Origin: Rhynchospora pubera
Taxonomy: Eukaryota; Streptophyta; Magnoliopsida; Poales; Cyperaceae
Direction: 5' to 3'
Length of the DNA: 64,000 nt
NCBI GenBank assembly: GCA_028095005.1
Contig: CM051460.1
Location: 71,401,676 to 71,465,675 of the forward strand
The position numbers were made by a program, and so were the translations under genes. Below, piece after piece: positions 34,893 through 48,211 of this stretch; within the stretch, counting starts at the first letter, position 1; each line of letters opens with the position of its first letter. The notes beneath the pieces were generated by a model. It searched no databases. It was given only the letters and a program-made list of their open reading frames with translations, and was not told where the DNA came from.

Positions 34893-37800
34893 ATGCCCAA
34901 AGTTTGGGACCGACCCTTCCTTAGAAAGCACCACCACCACCAAAAGCGGCGAAGCCTTGTTTTCTCAACAATGTTTTCCAATGCTTCTTCCAATAGTGAA
35001 GGAGCCTCTTCCCCAGAAGAAGAACAAACAGTACATGTTGAACGACGCCTCCCAAATGGTGACTTTTACACCGGTGAATGGTGGGGTGGTTGGCCCCATG
35101 GCACGGGAAAGTACCTATGGGTTGACGGGTGCATGTATGAGGGGCAATGGCGTCGAGGCCGCGCAACTGGCCGGGGCAAGTTTTTGTGGCCTTCAGGTGC
35201 CACATATGAAGGTGAGTTTTCTCATGGGTTCATGGAAGGGTTCGGGACGTACACAAGTTGCTCGGACGACACATATTGGGGCAATTGGTCGCAGAATCTC
35301 AAGCACGGGCATGGCAAGAAGTCGTTCCCAACCGGAGATTATTATGATGGGGAATGGGTTTATGGTTTCCAGGAAGGTTATGGCAAGTATGTATGGAAAA
35401 ATGGCAATGAATATTCTGGTGAGTGGAAGGCCGGTGCATTCCATGGTCAGGGAGTTCTAATATGGGCAAATGGAAATAGGTAAGGATATCCAGACCAATA
35501 ATTTTTTAGTCAAGTTTGAGTTACATTCTTTTAATGTCCATTAAAAAACTATGTTGATATTCAAAGGTTCCATTGTTGCCCAATGTTTCAAGTCTTATGC
35601 CAAGTTGAAACAATGCGGTTCTTTGCTGATCCAACTATCTAAGCATGATATGGTTAGGATCACAATATATGGTACTATGTTATTCATCATCAGCCTATTG
35701 ACTTGTAAAAAAATGAGAAATCATAACTGTCATATGTGGTTTTGCCATTGCTTGCTATCAATTGATCAAAGTGAACACTTAAAAGTAACAAGGTGAACAT
35801 AATTGATTAAAGTAAACATATAAAAAAAAAGTTTTGTCATCCTTGTTCAGATTTTTATATGCATATTCAACTTATATTATTGAAGTTATTTGTTTATATG
35901 TGTTCACTTTGATCTTATATATTTAAATTATCTATTTTATGTGTTCATTTTGTTCAAGCGATGGCAAACGATGGCAAAACTACAGACGACAGTAATCAAT
36001 TTCCTTGTAAAATCTGTCTGATTAGAGAGAAAATTGTGAAACGTATTATGTTCAGAAGGCCTATTGAATTAACATATTATAGTTAAGTTGATTGAGTCAT
36101 CTGTTCTGAAGGGAAAGGGTAGGCCATTTATAATTAGTTTTGATTAAGCCAGGAAACATAAGTGGGTAAATTTTCTAGTACTTGGTGAGGAGTATTCATT
36201 CCAAATCTATTATGGTACTGCATCAACAGATATGAAGGTGGCTGGAAGGATGGCTTACCAAATGGAAATGGCACATTTAAGTGGGCTGATGGTAGTACGT
36301 ATGTTGGCTGTTGGAGCATGGAGAATGGGGTGTTCCAACAAGAGGGTGCCTACTATCCATCTGCTGACTCCAATTTGCCAACCACCCGAGATCCAGAGAG
36401 TTACTTCACCACTGGCCGAAGTGAATTTGAGGTAGATGTTAGCAGGTCGGGTTTCACCTGTCTGGATAATAGCCCCGGTCCTTAATTTTTTGTTGGATGA
36501 GGTTATCTTGCAATGTTTGGTTTGGTCAGAATTGTTGGTGGCATCCCATTCTTTATTTTATTATTATTATTTTTTTCTTTTGTGATTTTTCCTTCATATT
36601 CAGTGTATTGCTTCCATCACGATTTTTCACTTAGTTTGGTAAGAAATTATGAAGTTACATTTCATGCACTTTATTAATATGGTGCAGAATTTTCCTTTTA
36701 TTCTCATTCACAATTTTTACACTAATATCTATAAAGATATGTAGGGAGTTGTATTAATTAAAGCAAACTTCTGGTCAAGTCTATTAAGTTATAACCAACC
36801 CAGCTACAAGGTCTATAGTTCAGGGGGGTGTATTTGCCTCTTTGATCCAGTGAGGTCATTTTAAGGTCATAATATAGCATTTATGTTTTCAGGTTTGCCC
36901 AGGAGATGTTTTGTCAGTGATGCCATCCTCAAAGAAGCTGTGGTCCAGAGGACACTCAAAAAGTGTGATCTCATTTGCTAATTTCGACGATGATTTGGAT
37001 GCAGAGGTGTGCCCAGTGACTCCGATGATGAGGTGGCCACCATCAGAAATAAAGAGGCAGGGAGAAACAATTTCTAAGGACCACAGGAACTATGAGCTTA
37101 TGCTTAACCTCCAACTTGGGATCAGGTACTTCGTATGTTTCTTTTGCCATATTAACCCCAAAATAATAGTTTACTTACGGAGTTATGGTTGTTTAGTATG
37201 TAGTGCCAAGATTACTTGAACTTGTCCAGACGAAAGTTGAAAAACATGGTTGTTAGACATAGGTTTTTCTAGCCAATTAATCTGCAGTTGTCTGTTTCTC
37301 TTGATTTGATGATGCTTTAGCCAATAAAATTCCGAATAAATCACAGGTCCTGCAGTTGCTAATAACTTCCATTTGGTTGTTCACTTGTGCAACAGACATG
37401 CAGTAGGGAAGCAATCTGCTGCAACATCACTTGATCTCAAGCCGTCTGCATTTGATCCAAAAGAGAAGTTCTGGACAAGGTTTCCTCCGGAAGGATCAAA
37501 GCGAACACCTCCTCACCAGTCAATTGAATTCCGGTGGAAAGACTACTGCCCCATGGTTTTCATGTCAGTTGAACAATTAACCTTGCTTTGATCAGAAATT
37601 GAACGTTGACGTCATAGAAAAAGAATGAAAAAAAAACAAATATTTTGAGTGGTTAAATTGAACACATAATCCTATTGGGATCTAGTAAAAATTATTTTTA
37701 TCTGAGAGATGGAATGATTCTTCTGATCAAAGTTGAATAATACAAGAATGCTATACTGAGAAACTCAATTAGATAGAGAGTACATAAATTAAACACAGGA

Positions 37801-39656
37801 GCACAGAAGCATTGAGAAGATGTAATAGTTAGATCTGGTCACCTCCTTTACAGGACTCTACGCAAGTTATTCAAGGTTGATCCAGGGGACTACATGCTTT
37901 CTATTTGCGGCGATGAAGCACTTAGGGAACTTTCTTCACCTGGGAAGAGCGGAAGTTTCTTCTACTTGACTAATGATGATAAGTATATGATAAAAACAAT
38001 GAAAAAATCAGAGGTGAAGGTAGGTTTCTCTCCACTGTTTTTTATTCCTTTGCACTTGTTAAAGTACCCTGCAATTGTTTTTGTCTAAACAATAATCTTG
38101 ATTTAAGTTTTCCAAAATTAATTTTTGAATATATAGGTTCTCTTGAAGATGCTTCCAGCCTATTACAACCATGTGTGAGCATTTGAGAACACTTTAGTGA
38201 CCAAGTTTTTTGGTTTACACTGTGTTAAATTGGTTGGTGCCACCCAGAGAAAGGTCAGCAAAGATGAAAAAATGAAATATCACCATGAAAAATAAAAAAA
38301 AATTAAATAGCAGAACAATTTAACTTTGAAAATTAACACAGGTTCGCTTTGTGATAATGGGTAATCTTTTCTGCTGCGAGTACCCCATCCATCGACGATT
38401 TGACTTGAAGGGATCTTCACATGGCCGAACAACTGACAAACCTGAGACAGAGATTGATGAAACCACCACTCTGAAAGATCTTGATCTCAATTTTATTTTT
38501 AGATTGCAGAAGTCTTGGTTTCAGGAATTCTTTAGGTAATGTATTTAGTACTGCTACTTCTGATTAAATTTTATGACTGAATACTTTAGTTTGTTTTACA
38601 TGCTTGCTTCTTTGGTACAACTCATTTTTCTGGCTATTATGTTGCCTGTGTTTGGTTAAGTGTTTTTAGTTCAAATAGCCAACTGGCATATAATTTCCTC
38701 CTTTTTCTTATTGATTATTTCATGGAAGAAACAATACTAACAGTATCTAGGTATTCAAAACATCTTAAAATAAATCTGGGCCTCCTAAATTATTTATTTA
38801 TTTATTACTTTTTTTGTGAATAGGCAAGTGGAAAGAGATTCTGATTTCTTGGAACAAGAAAGAATCATGGACTACAGTCTTTTGGTGGGTGTACACTTTC
38901 TCCCAGGTATAAACCCTTTATTAGCTAGTTTAAGCTTTTAAAATTTTTTACTGTATTTGTTTTTCACATTTCTAAACTTCTAAAACAGACAATGATACTG
39001 AAAAGAGAAGCAATGGAGCACCTTTAAGTGAAGACTCTGACTTGACAAGGTACTACTATTTCAGAAAAGAACTTTATAAATCACCATTCTTTAGCTATAT
39101 CTTGCAGCTTCATTAAGATTTGCTATTGATGCATGTTGTCATGTGCTTCAAGTGATTTGACATGTCTTAATAATATAATCTTTATTCCTGCTGGGCGCGG
39201 AAGAGGGATAAAACTCTGTTTCACACAGTGGGCGACTCTATGCCTCTATAAATAAATGGCCTCTCATTTCAAAAAATAATATACTCTTTATTATTTGATT
39301 TGCTTTGAATAACAATAGCCACCTATTTAAATAACATGCTTTTTTAATTTGTAATGTGTGTTCTCAGGTGGTCGACAATCAAATTAGGAATCAATATGCC
39401 AGCAAAGGTTGAAGAGATAGTGAGGAGAGTTGGCACTGAATCACCTCTTATTGGGGAACCAGCTGGTGAATTTCATGATGTGATTCTATACTTTGGAATA
39501 ATAGATATTCTACAAGATTATGATATCAGTAAGAAGCTCGAGCATGCATACAAATCTATGCAGTATGACCCCACTTCAATCTCAGCAGTTGATCCAAAAT
39601 TGTACTCCAAGAGGTTCTGTGAATTTATTTTTAGAGTTTTCACAGAAGAAGTATAA
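34893..39656 (+). pseudogene. MORN-type phosphatidylinositol 4-phosphate 5-kinase with one in-frame TGA, 10 exons
   Basis: Exons: 34893-35479, 36230-36431, 36893-37125, 37396-37563, 37854-38019, 38137-38253, 38342-38535, 38824-38906, 38989-39049, 39368-39656. Together 2100 nt, frame preserved. Residues 59-240 hold eight MORN repeats (YTGEWWGGWPHGTGKYLW type); the kinase domain follows from about 340 with SGSFFYLTNDDKYMIKTMKK, HRRFDLKGSSHGR, QERIMDYSLLVG and the Lys-Lys activation-loop segment DISKKLEHAYKSM. The family makes PI(4,5)P2 at the plasma membrane, controlling trafficking and cytoskeleton. Codon 466 (38176-38178) is TGA inside AYYNHV*AFENTLVTKFFGL; the family has Arg there, so CGA to TGA is likely. 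The predicted product would be 465 residues without the catalytic core. All other splice sites and codons look sound, so the break is recent, bypassed by splicing, or a sequence error. MFSNASS at 34972 is an alternative start. Confidence 0.9.
38176..38178 (+). other. premature TGA in PIP5K exon 6
   Basis: The frame enters phase 0 at 38137 (GTT CTC TTG AAG) and reads TAT TAC AAC CAT GTG TGA GCA TTT GAG AAC. Sequence after the stop is still fully conserved PIP5K (ENTLVTKFFGLHCVKLVGAT). The surrounding GTGTGAGC also offers possible donor sites. Confidence 0.9.
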
Positions 39657-41010
39657 ATTAATAACAGTTTTCATTACTTTTGGATAAAGCATCTAAAATG
39701 AAATCGAGGCTGTATAGTAGATGCCCGACTCTAGACACCACATGCATGTTGATATTGCCAATCTATAGGTTTATACGCCCAAGTTTTTCTCCATTCGTGT
39801 TGTGTAACTTGATTTTAGTCCATTATGTTGTGAATATTGTAACATAAAGTTTTCCCTTTTGGTACTGAACCTTTTCATCATTACAGTTAAACAAGAAATG
39901 AGAAGTTATTTCTTGTTGAAGAATAAAAATATATATATATATATATTGTGGTCTACATCTTACAGTTTTCTATTGTTCAGTCGAACAAAGAGGCAAATTA
40001 GTCTGTTAACAAAGTCGAAGAATTTACCTTTTCCAAATTTATACGCCAGTATAGCATTTCATATATTTAGCTGACTGACTAACCCGTTATTTTGTTCTTT
40101 CAAATGCAAGTGTAAACTCAATGTCATTGTTATGTAATTAGCACAACACAGAAGGGAAACTATGAGATGGTACCAGTGATGGTATAATATGTGGTGCTTG
40201 AACATTCATCACTTTGCATCGTTGCTTAAATTTGTAAACTAATCCAATCATTACAGAAACCACAATATTCATTTCAGAATCCTCATATTTGCTCAGATGG
40301 GAATAATGTGCCTCATCGTTGTTTGAAAAATCATTTATATTTCAATAATGCTACAATTAGGGTCATATAGCCACACTGACACTCCATTATTACAGTCCTA
40401 GATTGAGTTATTTAATAATGTATCAAATTTGAGGAGATAATGGACACAATCGGAACAAATTTTCAAAATTCGAATTATAACAAATACTCAGTCCATTCAA
40501 TTATCATTAACAAACATCAAGTGCCAGATAACTTCAATTCCAGCAAAATCACAAGAACATTCTCCATTGTTTCACTCTGCTCAAACCATACATAACACCA
40601 ATAATAAGTGTAAAAGTCTTTGCGTTATGGGCAAAGTGAAACAATTGTTGCTGATAGCCTCAACTATTCGCGTGAGGTCCCAGCTTGTACCATGTCGTAG
40701 GTACAATAATGAACCTATCATGAATAATTATGAGTACAATTATCTCCTTTCTAATCAATGATGTACCACAATAAAGGCTGTGTACAAGCCTACAACTTCT
40801 CTGCATCAATTTCCTCTTTTAGTAAGAACAAGTCACTAGTTAGTGCAAACATCTTCTGAGAAATGAATGGCTTATTTGAGAATAAACATGCATTCGTATT
40901 AGAAAAGAAAGACCTGGTATTATGTATAGAATTTCTGTCACTATGGGTATTGTGAACCAAATCCTTCTCAGGGTTGGAAGGCGTTATACTTTAATTTCAT
41001 CATATTCCAG
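39657..41010. other. convergent intergenic region between PIP5K and GT61 genes
   Basis: The two genes face each other here; both 3' UTRs should lie in it. No other gene seen. A fragment near 40312 (CCTCATCGTTGTTTGAAAAA) repeats one near 1465. Confidence 0.5.
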
Positions 41011-42724
41011 TCAAAATTCAGCTAGCTGCATGGCTGTCTCAAGGGTACCCCTAAACCTCGTCAAGTTGAGCCGCACATTTTGCCCTTCCATGTAAATAGG
41101 CCTTCTAACATCGTAACCTTTCATGTGTATAGATTCTGGGTCCACCATAACCGGGTCGTCAATCGGGTACTTCTCAATTAGTGTGCTTTCCGCTATACCT
41201 ATCTTGTACCCCACATACTTCAGCCCCATTTCCAGTGGCGGCTTACTGTAACAAGTAGACATCCAATCCAAGCCCCACGGGACCACTTGAAGCAACACAG
41301 CACCAGGTTGCAAGAAAATCATGTTTGTCAGGCCTGCACCATGCACCCCAAATAGAACGCTAGAACTGTGCACCAATTCAGCAATGAACTGCAGCTGTGT
41401 CGCTTCCTTTGGTGTGACAACCTCCACTCGGAAACCAACATCTTTAGCAAGGTTGATTACTTCTTCCTCATTGAGTAATATTCTATAGTTGCGGCGTGAG
41501 AGTAGTACCATAAGAGGTTTCTCCTTTTGAGTTGTTACAGTAGCCGGTGGACCAAATGTTTTAAGAAAAAGTGAACTATGAAGGAAATGGAGGAAATCGA
41601 CGCAAGTGAGGTTTCCTGGTACATCTGTCTTATTACAAGCCATAAATCCATGATACGTTAGCCCCACAATGGCCCCTGGAAAGCAGTGAACTGTTCCTCC
41701 GGGATAATCAGTCGGGGCAGATATAATGTCATTTATGGAGATAGCAGAGAGAACACGCTGGTACTTCTGGATCCACCATGACTGGTAGTCAGTCAATACG
41801 AGACTTATATTAGGGCGGAGAATGCTGGAAGTGAGAAAAAGCGGGATGAGGATATCGCTGATATCATGGAAGAAGTTGCCAGCGTACCCACCTGTGGAGA
41901 AGATGGCAGCTGGAACCGCATGATTGACATCACATGGTGGCAGTGAAGTAGCCGCATTGGCATGAAGGAGGTTAACTGGGGAGGTGTTTATCATTGCACG
42001 CCCGTCTCCTTTTTGAGGGTACGGTAGGATGGTGATGTTGTTTCTGTCTGAGGGAAGCTTTTGATTACCAGTTAGGTATACGTTGGTGGTTTTAGATTTG
42101 GTAATGTGCACTGCAACAGGCGATACAGTGACACACATGTCATATTTTGATTTGGCAATGCAGGCAATTCCATTCTGGAGCAGTTCTTCCTGGCTTTTCC
42201 CTGCTGATGTATTCGATTCAATCCCAAATTAATTACTAGTTTACTACATCATAGTTCATCGAGGTAAAAAGTAGATTAACTAACAATTAGAATATTATGG
42301 CTAGTGTATTTTTTTTTTATTTGTTTCTGGATCAATCTAAACTAGCTAAATCAAATCATTCTTTTTCTATTAATTGTTTGGTACAAGTACTCAACAATCA
42401 ACCTCTTAACAGTCGTTGTAGTTTTGAACTGTCAACGTCCTTCCCATGATTTTTGCTCAACTGTTGTTGACCGACATAGGTGTCTCTCTGTCGTTCTCGT
42501 AATTGAACAGCCCCTGCATTTAACAAAACGAAATGCTTTGTTTACCCTTTATTTATAAAGTTGTTTTTGTGTGCATTTACAAAGCATTAATTACGCTTAA
42601 CTTAAAGCTGAAATAGCATACCTGATGAACGCAAGGAAGCTGCATCAAAGCAAAGAATGAAGGCGTAGATCAATGGGATGAGAAGAAAAACAAAAAGAGC
42701 ACGCTTTCTAGAATCTTTGGCCAT
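41011..42724 (-). CDS. GT61-family glycosyltransferase, 3 exons
   Basis: Exons on the minus strand: 42724-42622, 42513-42403, 42200-41011; in frame, 467 residues. The start MAKDSRKRALFVFLLIPLIY gives a short basic tail and one membrane helix (about residues 9-27), the layout of a type II Golgi enzyme. A stem region follows (DSSKLQRLLRG), then the DUF563/GT61 catalytic part: FSTGGYAGNFFHDISDILIP, TVHCFPGAIVGLTYHGF, LMVLLSRRNYRILLNEEEV, SSVLFGVHGAGLTNMIFLQP and VPWGLDWM. Several N-glycosylation sequons occur. Plant GT61 members add xylose or arabinose to xylan, or xylose to N-glycans; the acceptor here cannot be told. The donor after exon 2 (GTTGAT) is weak, but frame and family homology support it. 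Confidence 0.9.
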
Positions 42725-43325
42725 CGTACTTTGTAGAATAGACAGGTATTCTCACATCATTGATCAATATATACATGCGGTTGTAGGGAAATGGAGATAC
42801 TTCTTGTTGACATTTCCTTTTCCTAATTATTTAGTGTATTTTTTTTATACAAAACCCCAGACATTAGCATAAAAGGAATTTGAGATCAATATTTAATATG
42901 CTTCTAAATTAATTATATTTTAAAAGCCAGATCAAGTAATTCATCCAAAAAAAAAAAAACGAGGCTGCAAAGTTTGATCTGTGACAAATAAACATGGCAA
43001 AAGAAATAGAGGCATCTGATCCGTTCGATTAAAATTGTGCTCGCTTGTGGACAGTTGAGAATTGAGATCAATCCCTAAGCGTTCTGGAAACATTTAGGGG
43101 AATGAATATAGTACACAAACAATTTAAAGAAAGACGTTCGCAGTTTAACTTGTGTTTTTTTTTTTCAATTTCTTTCTATTTGATTCTTCGTACATTGTCT
43201 TGGATATACTATTTGTAATTAAATTGCGGTAAACAGAGTAACTGGTAGAATAACCACAACTTTTTTTTTTTGATAATACAAAAATATAGAAGTATGACAT
43301 TGAGGAAAGTTGAGAAATTAGGAAA
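42725..43325. other. GT61 upstream region
   Basis: Promoter side of the GT61 gene. AT-rich, with no distinct element I can assign. Confidence 0.4.
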
Positions 43326-43328
43326 TTG

Positions 43329-43496
43329 GGGGCCGTTTGGATCCCCATGGGATTTTGGGGAATTTCATCTTCCTACCATAAATTTATTATAAACAATCCA
43401 AACTCTTCACAAAATTACACACTTCCCAATAAATTTATTCCTAGGAATTGCAACTTCTCCAAATTCCCCAACTTCCTAAGCGATCCAAACGGCCCC
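43329..43496. mobile_element. Tourist-like MITE, family copy D (diverged)
   Basis: 168 bp. Ends GGGGCCGTTTGGATCC and GATCCAAACGGCCCC are inverted, with TTG on both sides. The middle keeps the family core as TTCACAAAATTACACACTTC. The outer arms differ from the other copies. Confidence 0.75.
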
Positions 43497-43499
43497 TTG

Positions 43500-44205
43500 G
43501 AGAAGTTTGATAGAAAATTAACGTGAAGAGTATTGTAATCTACCATTATTAGAGGACGTAAACAATGTAAACGTCTTTTCAATGATTCACAAAAGATGTT
43601 ATTGTTAATTTTTCTCCCCAAAATAAAATGCTGTAGAAGAATATTTGTGGTGAGAACTTGTAAACACGACGGGGGAGCAAACAAGTTTTCTCGTGGACGT
43701 GCTTGATAATGATTGCCACGTTAGTTGAATTTAGTGAATTTTACCAATGGGGGTTTATTTAATTAACCTGAAAGGCCATAACTTTAGCATTTAGTTATTT
43801 AGGTACGAATTGGACTTTAATTAATCTGTTATGAATATTTTAGGCTTCATGTCAAAATAATAATAATAATTTTGGCTAAGAATTTTGTTTTTTTTTTAAA
43901 AAAAAAGACTAAAACGTTTCTCAACAAGGGATATTTTTCTTGATTTTTTAAATAAAATAGATATGATTATAAGAACAATATGACGCCTTATATATTGTAA
44001 TTTTTAGTTTTTAATTATATTTATGGTTGCTAGTTTTTTTTTTTTTGTCATTTTTTTTTATGAAACCAGCAAACGCATTAAATCGAACCGCCTAAAACAA
44101 AGTTTTTGTTTCTGTTTCTCTATCAGATCGGTAAAATTAATCAAATTACATTGACACCTCTAAGTTAAAAGTATTGTTTGCTCAGAATGTTATTTCTTTG
44201 ACACA
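43500..44205. other. intergenic, no gene seen
   Basis: AT-rich, poly(T)-rich. No supported feature. Confidence 0.4.
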
Positions 44206-44215
44206 CACTTTACTT

Positions 44216-47034
44216 CAATCCGGATCCTCTGGTCGTTTGCAAAAAAACGACCATTGGTCGTCTCGTAAACAGAGCCGTCCGATCTAAACGGACGGTCGGA
44301 TCTCAACTGATCCCTTCTTCCATCCAAAAAAAAACGTATAATACGCTTCTCTCCGTATACGCATCTCTCATCCCCTTTCTCCCTCCCAATCGACAGATGC
44401 TTCGACCACCTCGTTCACCCATTTTCCCTCATCTCCGACAAAATAGAAATGTCAAAAATGTCTTTCTCCGCCTCGTGCACCTCGAGTGGCATAACACCGC
44501 CAAGTTTTAGCCTCCAGTGACGTTGATCCTCTCTCAGCCACGCTCGTCTCAGTCTTCCTTTCTAACGATAGCGAGTAAATCCTAGAACAGCTCTTTCCGA
44601 GCGGGAACGAAGTACAGGTTCCTCTCTGTCTCTTTCATCTGTCTACTGGTATACGCTTATTTTTAGCTACGAACTGGTATACTGTAATTGTTTGCTAACC
44701 AACCTAACCTGGTTTACTCTTGGAATTTTTTGTTAAATCGAATAAAAGAGAAAGCAATTAAAGTTCCAAACTGCATCTAGGGCTCTTTCTGAGCCCGACT
44801 TTCTTTGGTTTTAGTTTAATTTTTGTTGTTCTTGCTATGTGCTAATCTATGTAGATGAAGAAAGGTCCTGTTACGATTAACAAGATTTTATTTGTTGTAG
44901 GCAATTAGGAACTCCAGTGTCCTATTACAATTTAATAAGAGTAATATAAAGCTGTGATGTCATTGTAGCAAAATAAAAATTGAGTTCTTACTGTCACAAG
45001 TACAATCAGGATTACTAGTTAAGATTTTGTGTTAGTCTGGATTCTTTATTCTTTGTAACATATTTTTGAGATAGATCATTTTTACTAAAAGCATTATTGT
45101 CTTCTTCATTCTATTCTCTCTAAATAAGATCTTTTAAGAACATCTTTCACGATTGTATTTGTTGGCTACTGACAACCTTCAAGAAAAAAAAACTGATTTA
45201 GAGTTTGAACCAATTTGTCCTTCAACCTGAAATGAACTCTTGTTGTTGTTATTTGAACTTTTTTTTTTTGAATATTTGACAGCGGTTGTCAAAGGAATTG
45301 TTATTTGAACTTACATGTACTAATTAGACTAATTATTAGCCACTACAATTGATTTTTTTTGTTGACCGATTGATTATTCTCAATCCAAGTTTACAGCATC
45401 AAATGAGCTAGAATGAACATGTTGCTGAATTTGGTAATAATGGCACTAGTTTTGCACATGTGCAGGTAATTGTCCCACTTGTTTATACAACATAGTTTTG
45501 AACAATTAGCAACTAGTTTTGCACGGAAGTTCATGGAGAAGAAGACGATGACAAAGACAATGAATGACAAGACTTGGTGATTAGCAAATTTTTTAGTGTC
45601 ATATTGTAAAGTTGACTAAGTATTGAATTACATGGCTTGTGTTTGATGTAATGATGTATCATTTATTTCTTTCTATATTTTTTGTATGCTTTCTGTCTTG
45701 TGTATGTTTTCTATTTCTCTACAACATGAAACTCATTGGAGGGTCTTAAGGTTTAGCCTAATACAAACGAAGTTCTAAAAAAATCACTAATATTAACAGT
45801 CACAAATAAAATTCTAAAAACATCGTCTGATTGGAAATAGTAACCTCAATTGCTTTGTAGGTCTTCACTGAAGTTAAAATTCAGATAACTTAATTAGTTC
45901 CCTTTAATATTTTTGGAATTTAACATCTTTGCAATGTACTCCAGTCTATCCTCCATTGTCAAATGCAAATGCATATGTTTATTTTCTCAATGAAATGAAA
46001 TGCCAGGTTACTAGCATCCGTACAATAGAGTTATTATATCATATTTTTCTGGAAATTACAAAAATCAAAAGTACAATAATAAATACAAGCAACTTCTTCA
46101 ATTGCTTCAATTTGTCATCAACTTCTCCCACCCTTCCTCTTCAATCTTAATGGGAACACGTTGGTTACCATATTGTGGACACTGAGGAGTTGCTTCACCC
46201 AAATTCCATCCATTAATTTGGTTGTTGCTTTGAGTGTTCATTTGTAATCCTAAAAAAGAAAAGTAACAGCTTTAAATAGTGCCATTGATAGAGTTTCCAA
46301 CTTTCCATTTATGAAACGACATGTAAATGGTACCATTCATTTTTCATGTATATATTCCTAAACTATGTACAATTATCAATTACCATTTTAATTTTTAGAG
46401 ACAGCTGAGCAAGAAATATTTAAAATTTCTCACAATCTCAATCAATTTCAAAACTCAAACATGATTTTCATTGTATACTGTTCTTAAGAATTATTGGCCC
46501 ACTTAACAAGATCCTTATTAATTATTATAATACATCCTGATTCTGACAATTAATCTTGTATAGTTCAACCATTAATGCATGATGCATGATGTTTTATGAA
46601 TTTTTCAAAGCCACATTCCCACAATCTGTTTTTCAAGACATGGCGTACATGGCTTCTGTAACTCACCTACGGTTCCATCGCTTGGCGAGTCTAAGATTAG
46701 CACCTCAATCAATTGCAGCGGGAACAGAAAGCTTAATCTGCACAGCAAGCTTTGTATTAAGGCCAAATAGATCAAGAAAACTAACAAGATAGAAATTGAA
46801 CAAGGGATAGAGAAGGGTGATTCCGATTATAAGTTCAAATTAAAAGGTTAGAGAAGGGCGATTCCGATTATGAGGATGCGTATACGAAGATAGCGTATTG
46901 TAAGCGTTTTTTTTTTTTTTTTTTGGACGGAAGAAGGTATCAATTCAGATCCGATCGTCCGTTTAGATCGGACGGTTCTTTTTACGAGACGACCAATGGT
47001 CGTTTCTTTGCAAACGGCCAGAGGATCCGGATTG
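44216..47034. mobile_element. non-autonomous MULE-like element
   Basis: Ends CAATCCGGATCCTCTGG and CCAGAGGATCCGGATTG are exact inverted repeats, and the match continues inward for over 100 bp (GACCAATGGTCGT, GATCTAAACGGACG, ATACGC...GCGTAT). The flanks CACTTTACTT (44206-44215) and CACTTCCCTT (47035-47044) agree at 8 of 10 positions, a decayed 10-bp duplication. No transposase or recognised gene fragment lies inside, so it would need help in trans. It ends about 100 bp from the autonomous MULE. Confidence 0.7.
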
Positions 47035-47138
47035 CACTTCCCTTCACCTCATCACCTGGTTTAGGCTGTCTTGCTTTGGGCCTTTGTAGAGATGGGTTAT
47101 AGCCCACGTGAATATCATTTTAGTAAGGATCCGATTTA

Positions 47139-47312
47139 CCGAAATTTTAAAAAATAATATTAAAATAATATAATCCAATAAAATTAATATCAATTTAATC
47201 AATTTAATATAAATAGTATCGTAAGATCGGAATCCAGGATTCCGAACGTTAGATCGGATTCTCAGATTCCGATCTAACGTTAGATCGGATTCTGGGATTC
47301 CGATCTAACGTT
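47139..47312 (+). repeat. left TIR of the complete MULE
   Basis: Matches the reverse complement of about 52812-52985 with few differences. The inner part (47225-47311) holds three palindromic units separated by TAACGTTA. Confidence 0.9.
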
Positions 47313-47720
47313 TACGATATAACTCAGCTCCGGACCTCCTTTCCGCGCGCGAGCACAGTACGTTTAATTTTATTTTTTTTTATTTTATTATTTATTTATT
47401 TAGTTTATTAGTTTTTAATTTAGTTAATTAAATAAAAAAATAAATAAAATATTCCAAAAATATTTAAAAAATCGGAAAAAATGAGGAAAAATAAAATTTA
47501 AAATTTATTAATTATATTAGGTTTTTTTTGTTGTCTTTTTATTTGTTTATTAACTACTTAATTAATTAGAAAAATAGATAATAAATTGTAAAATTATTTT
47601 AAAAATACGGAAAAATAAGAAAAATTCATATGAAAATTTATGTGTAATTAATTTATTTATTTTTTTTGCTTTTAATAATTAAGATTTTGATAATTAAATA
47701 TGAGAAAAATTAGAACTGAA

Positions 47721-48112
47721 AAAACAGCTCCGGATTCGAAAAGTTTGGCGCTAGAAAAATAGGAAATACGCTCTGAAAAATTCTAACAAAAATACTAAGC
47801 TGTTAATTGGCGGACCAATTTTTCTAAACTTAAATTTCAAAATTTTTAGGTGTACCATTTGTTCAAAACAAAAATGACAAAGGATGAAGATAGTCACACT
47901 TTCAAGTGAAAAAACAGCGTTGGATTCGAAAAGTTTGGCGCTAGAAAAATATGAAATACGCTCTGAAAAATTGTATCAAAAATACTGAGCTGTTAATTGG
48001 CGGACCTATTTTCCTAAACTTAAATTTCAAAATTTTTAGGCGTACCATTTGTTCAAAACAAAAATGACAAAGGATGAAGATAGTCACACTTTCAATTGAT
48101 AAAACAGCTCTG
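47721..48112. repeat. 190-bp tandem repeat, two copies plus a partial
   Basis: Unit starts AAAACAGC at 47721, 47911 and 48101. Both full copies contain AAAAGTTTGGCGCTAGAAAA and ATGACAAAGGATGAAGATAG. It lies just past the transposase stop codon. Confidence 0.9.
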
Positions 48113-48211
48113 GATTCAACGTAGTATTACGAATATTACAATTATTACATTATCACATTAAATAAAAGTACAATTCAACTAAATATTACATTATCACCAT
48201 AAAAATTACAA

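Noticed and set aside
39180..39290. Possible SINE in PIP5K intron 9 (GGGCGCGGAAGAGGG ... A-rich end)
   Set aside because: No A/B box pair or target duplication that I can fix.
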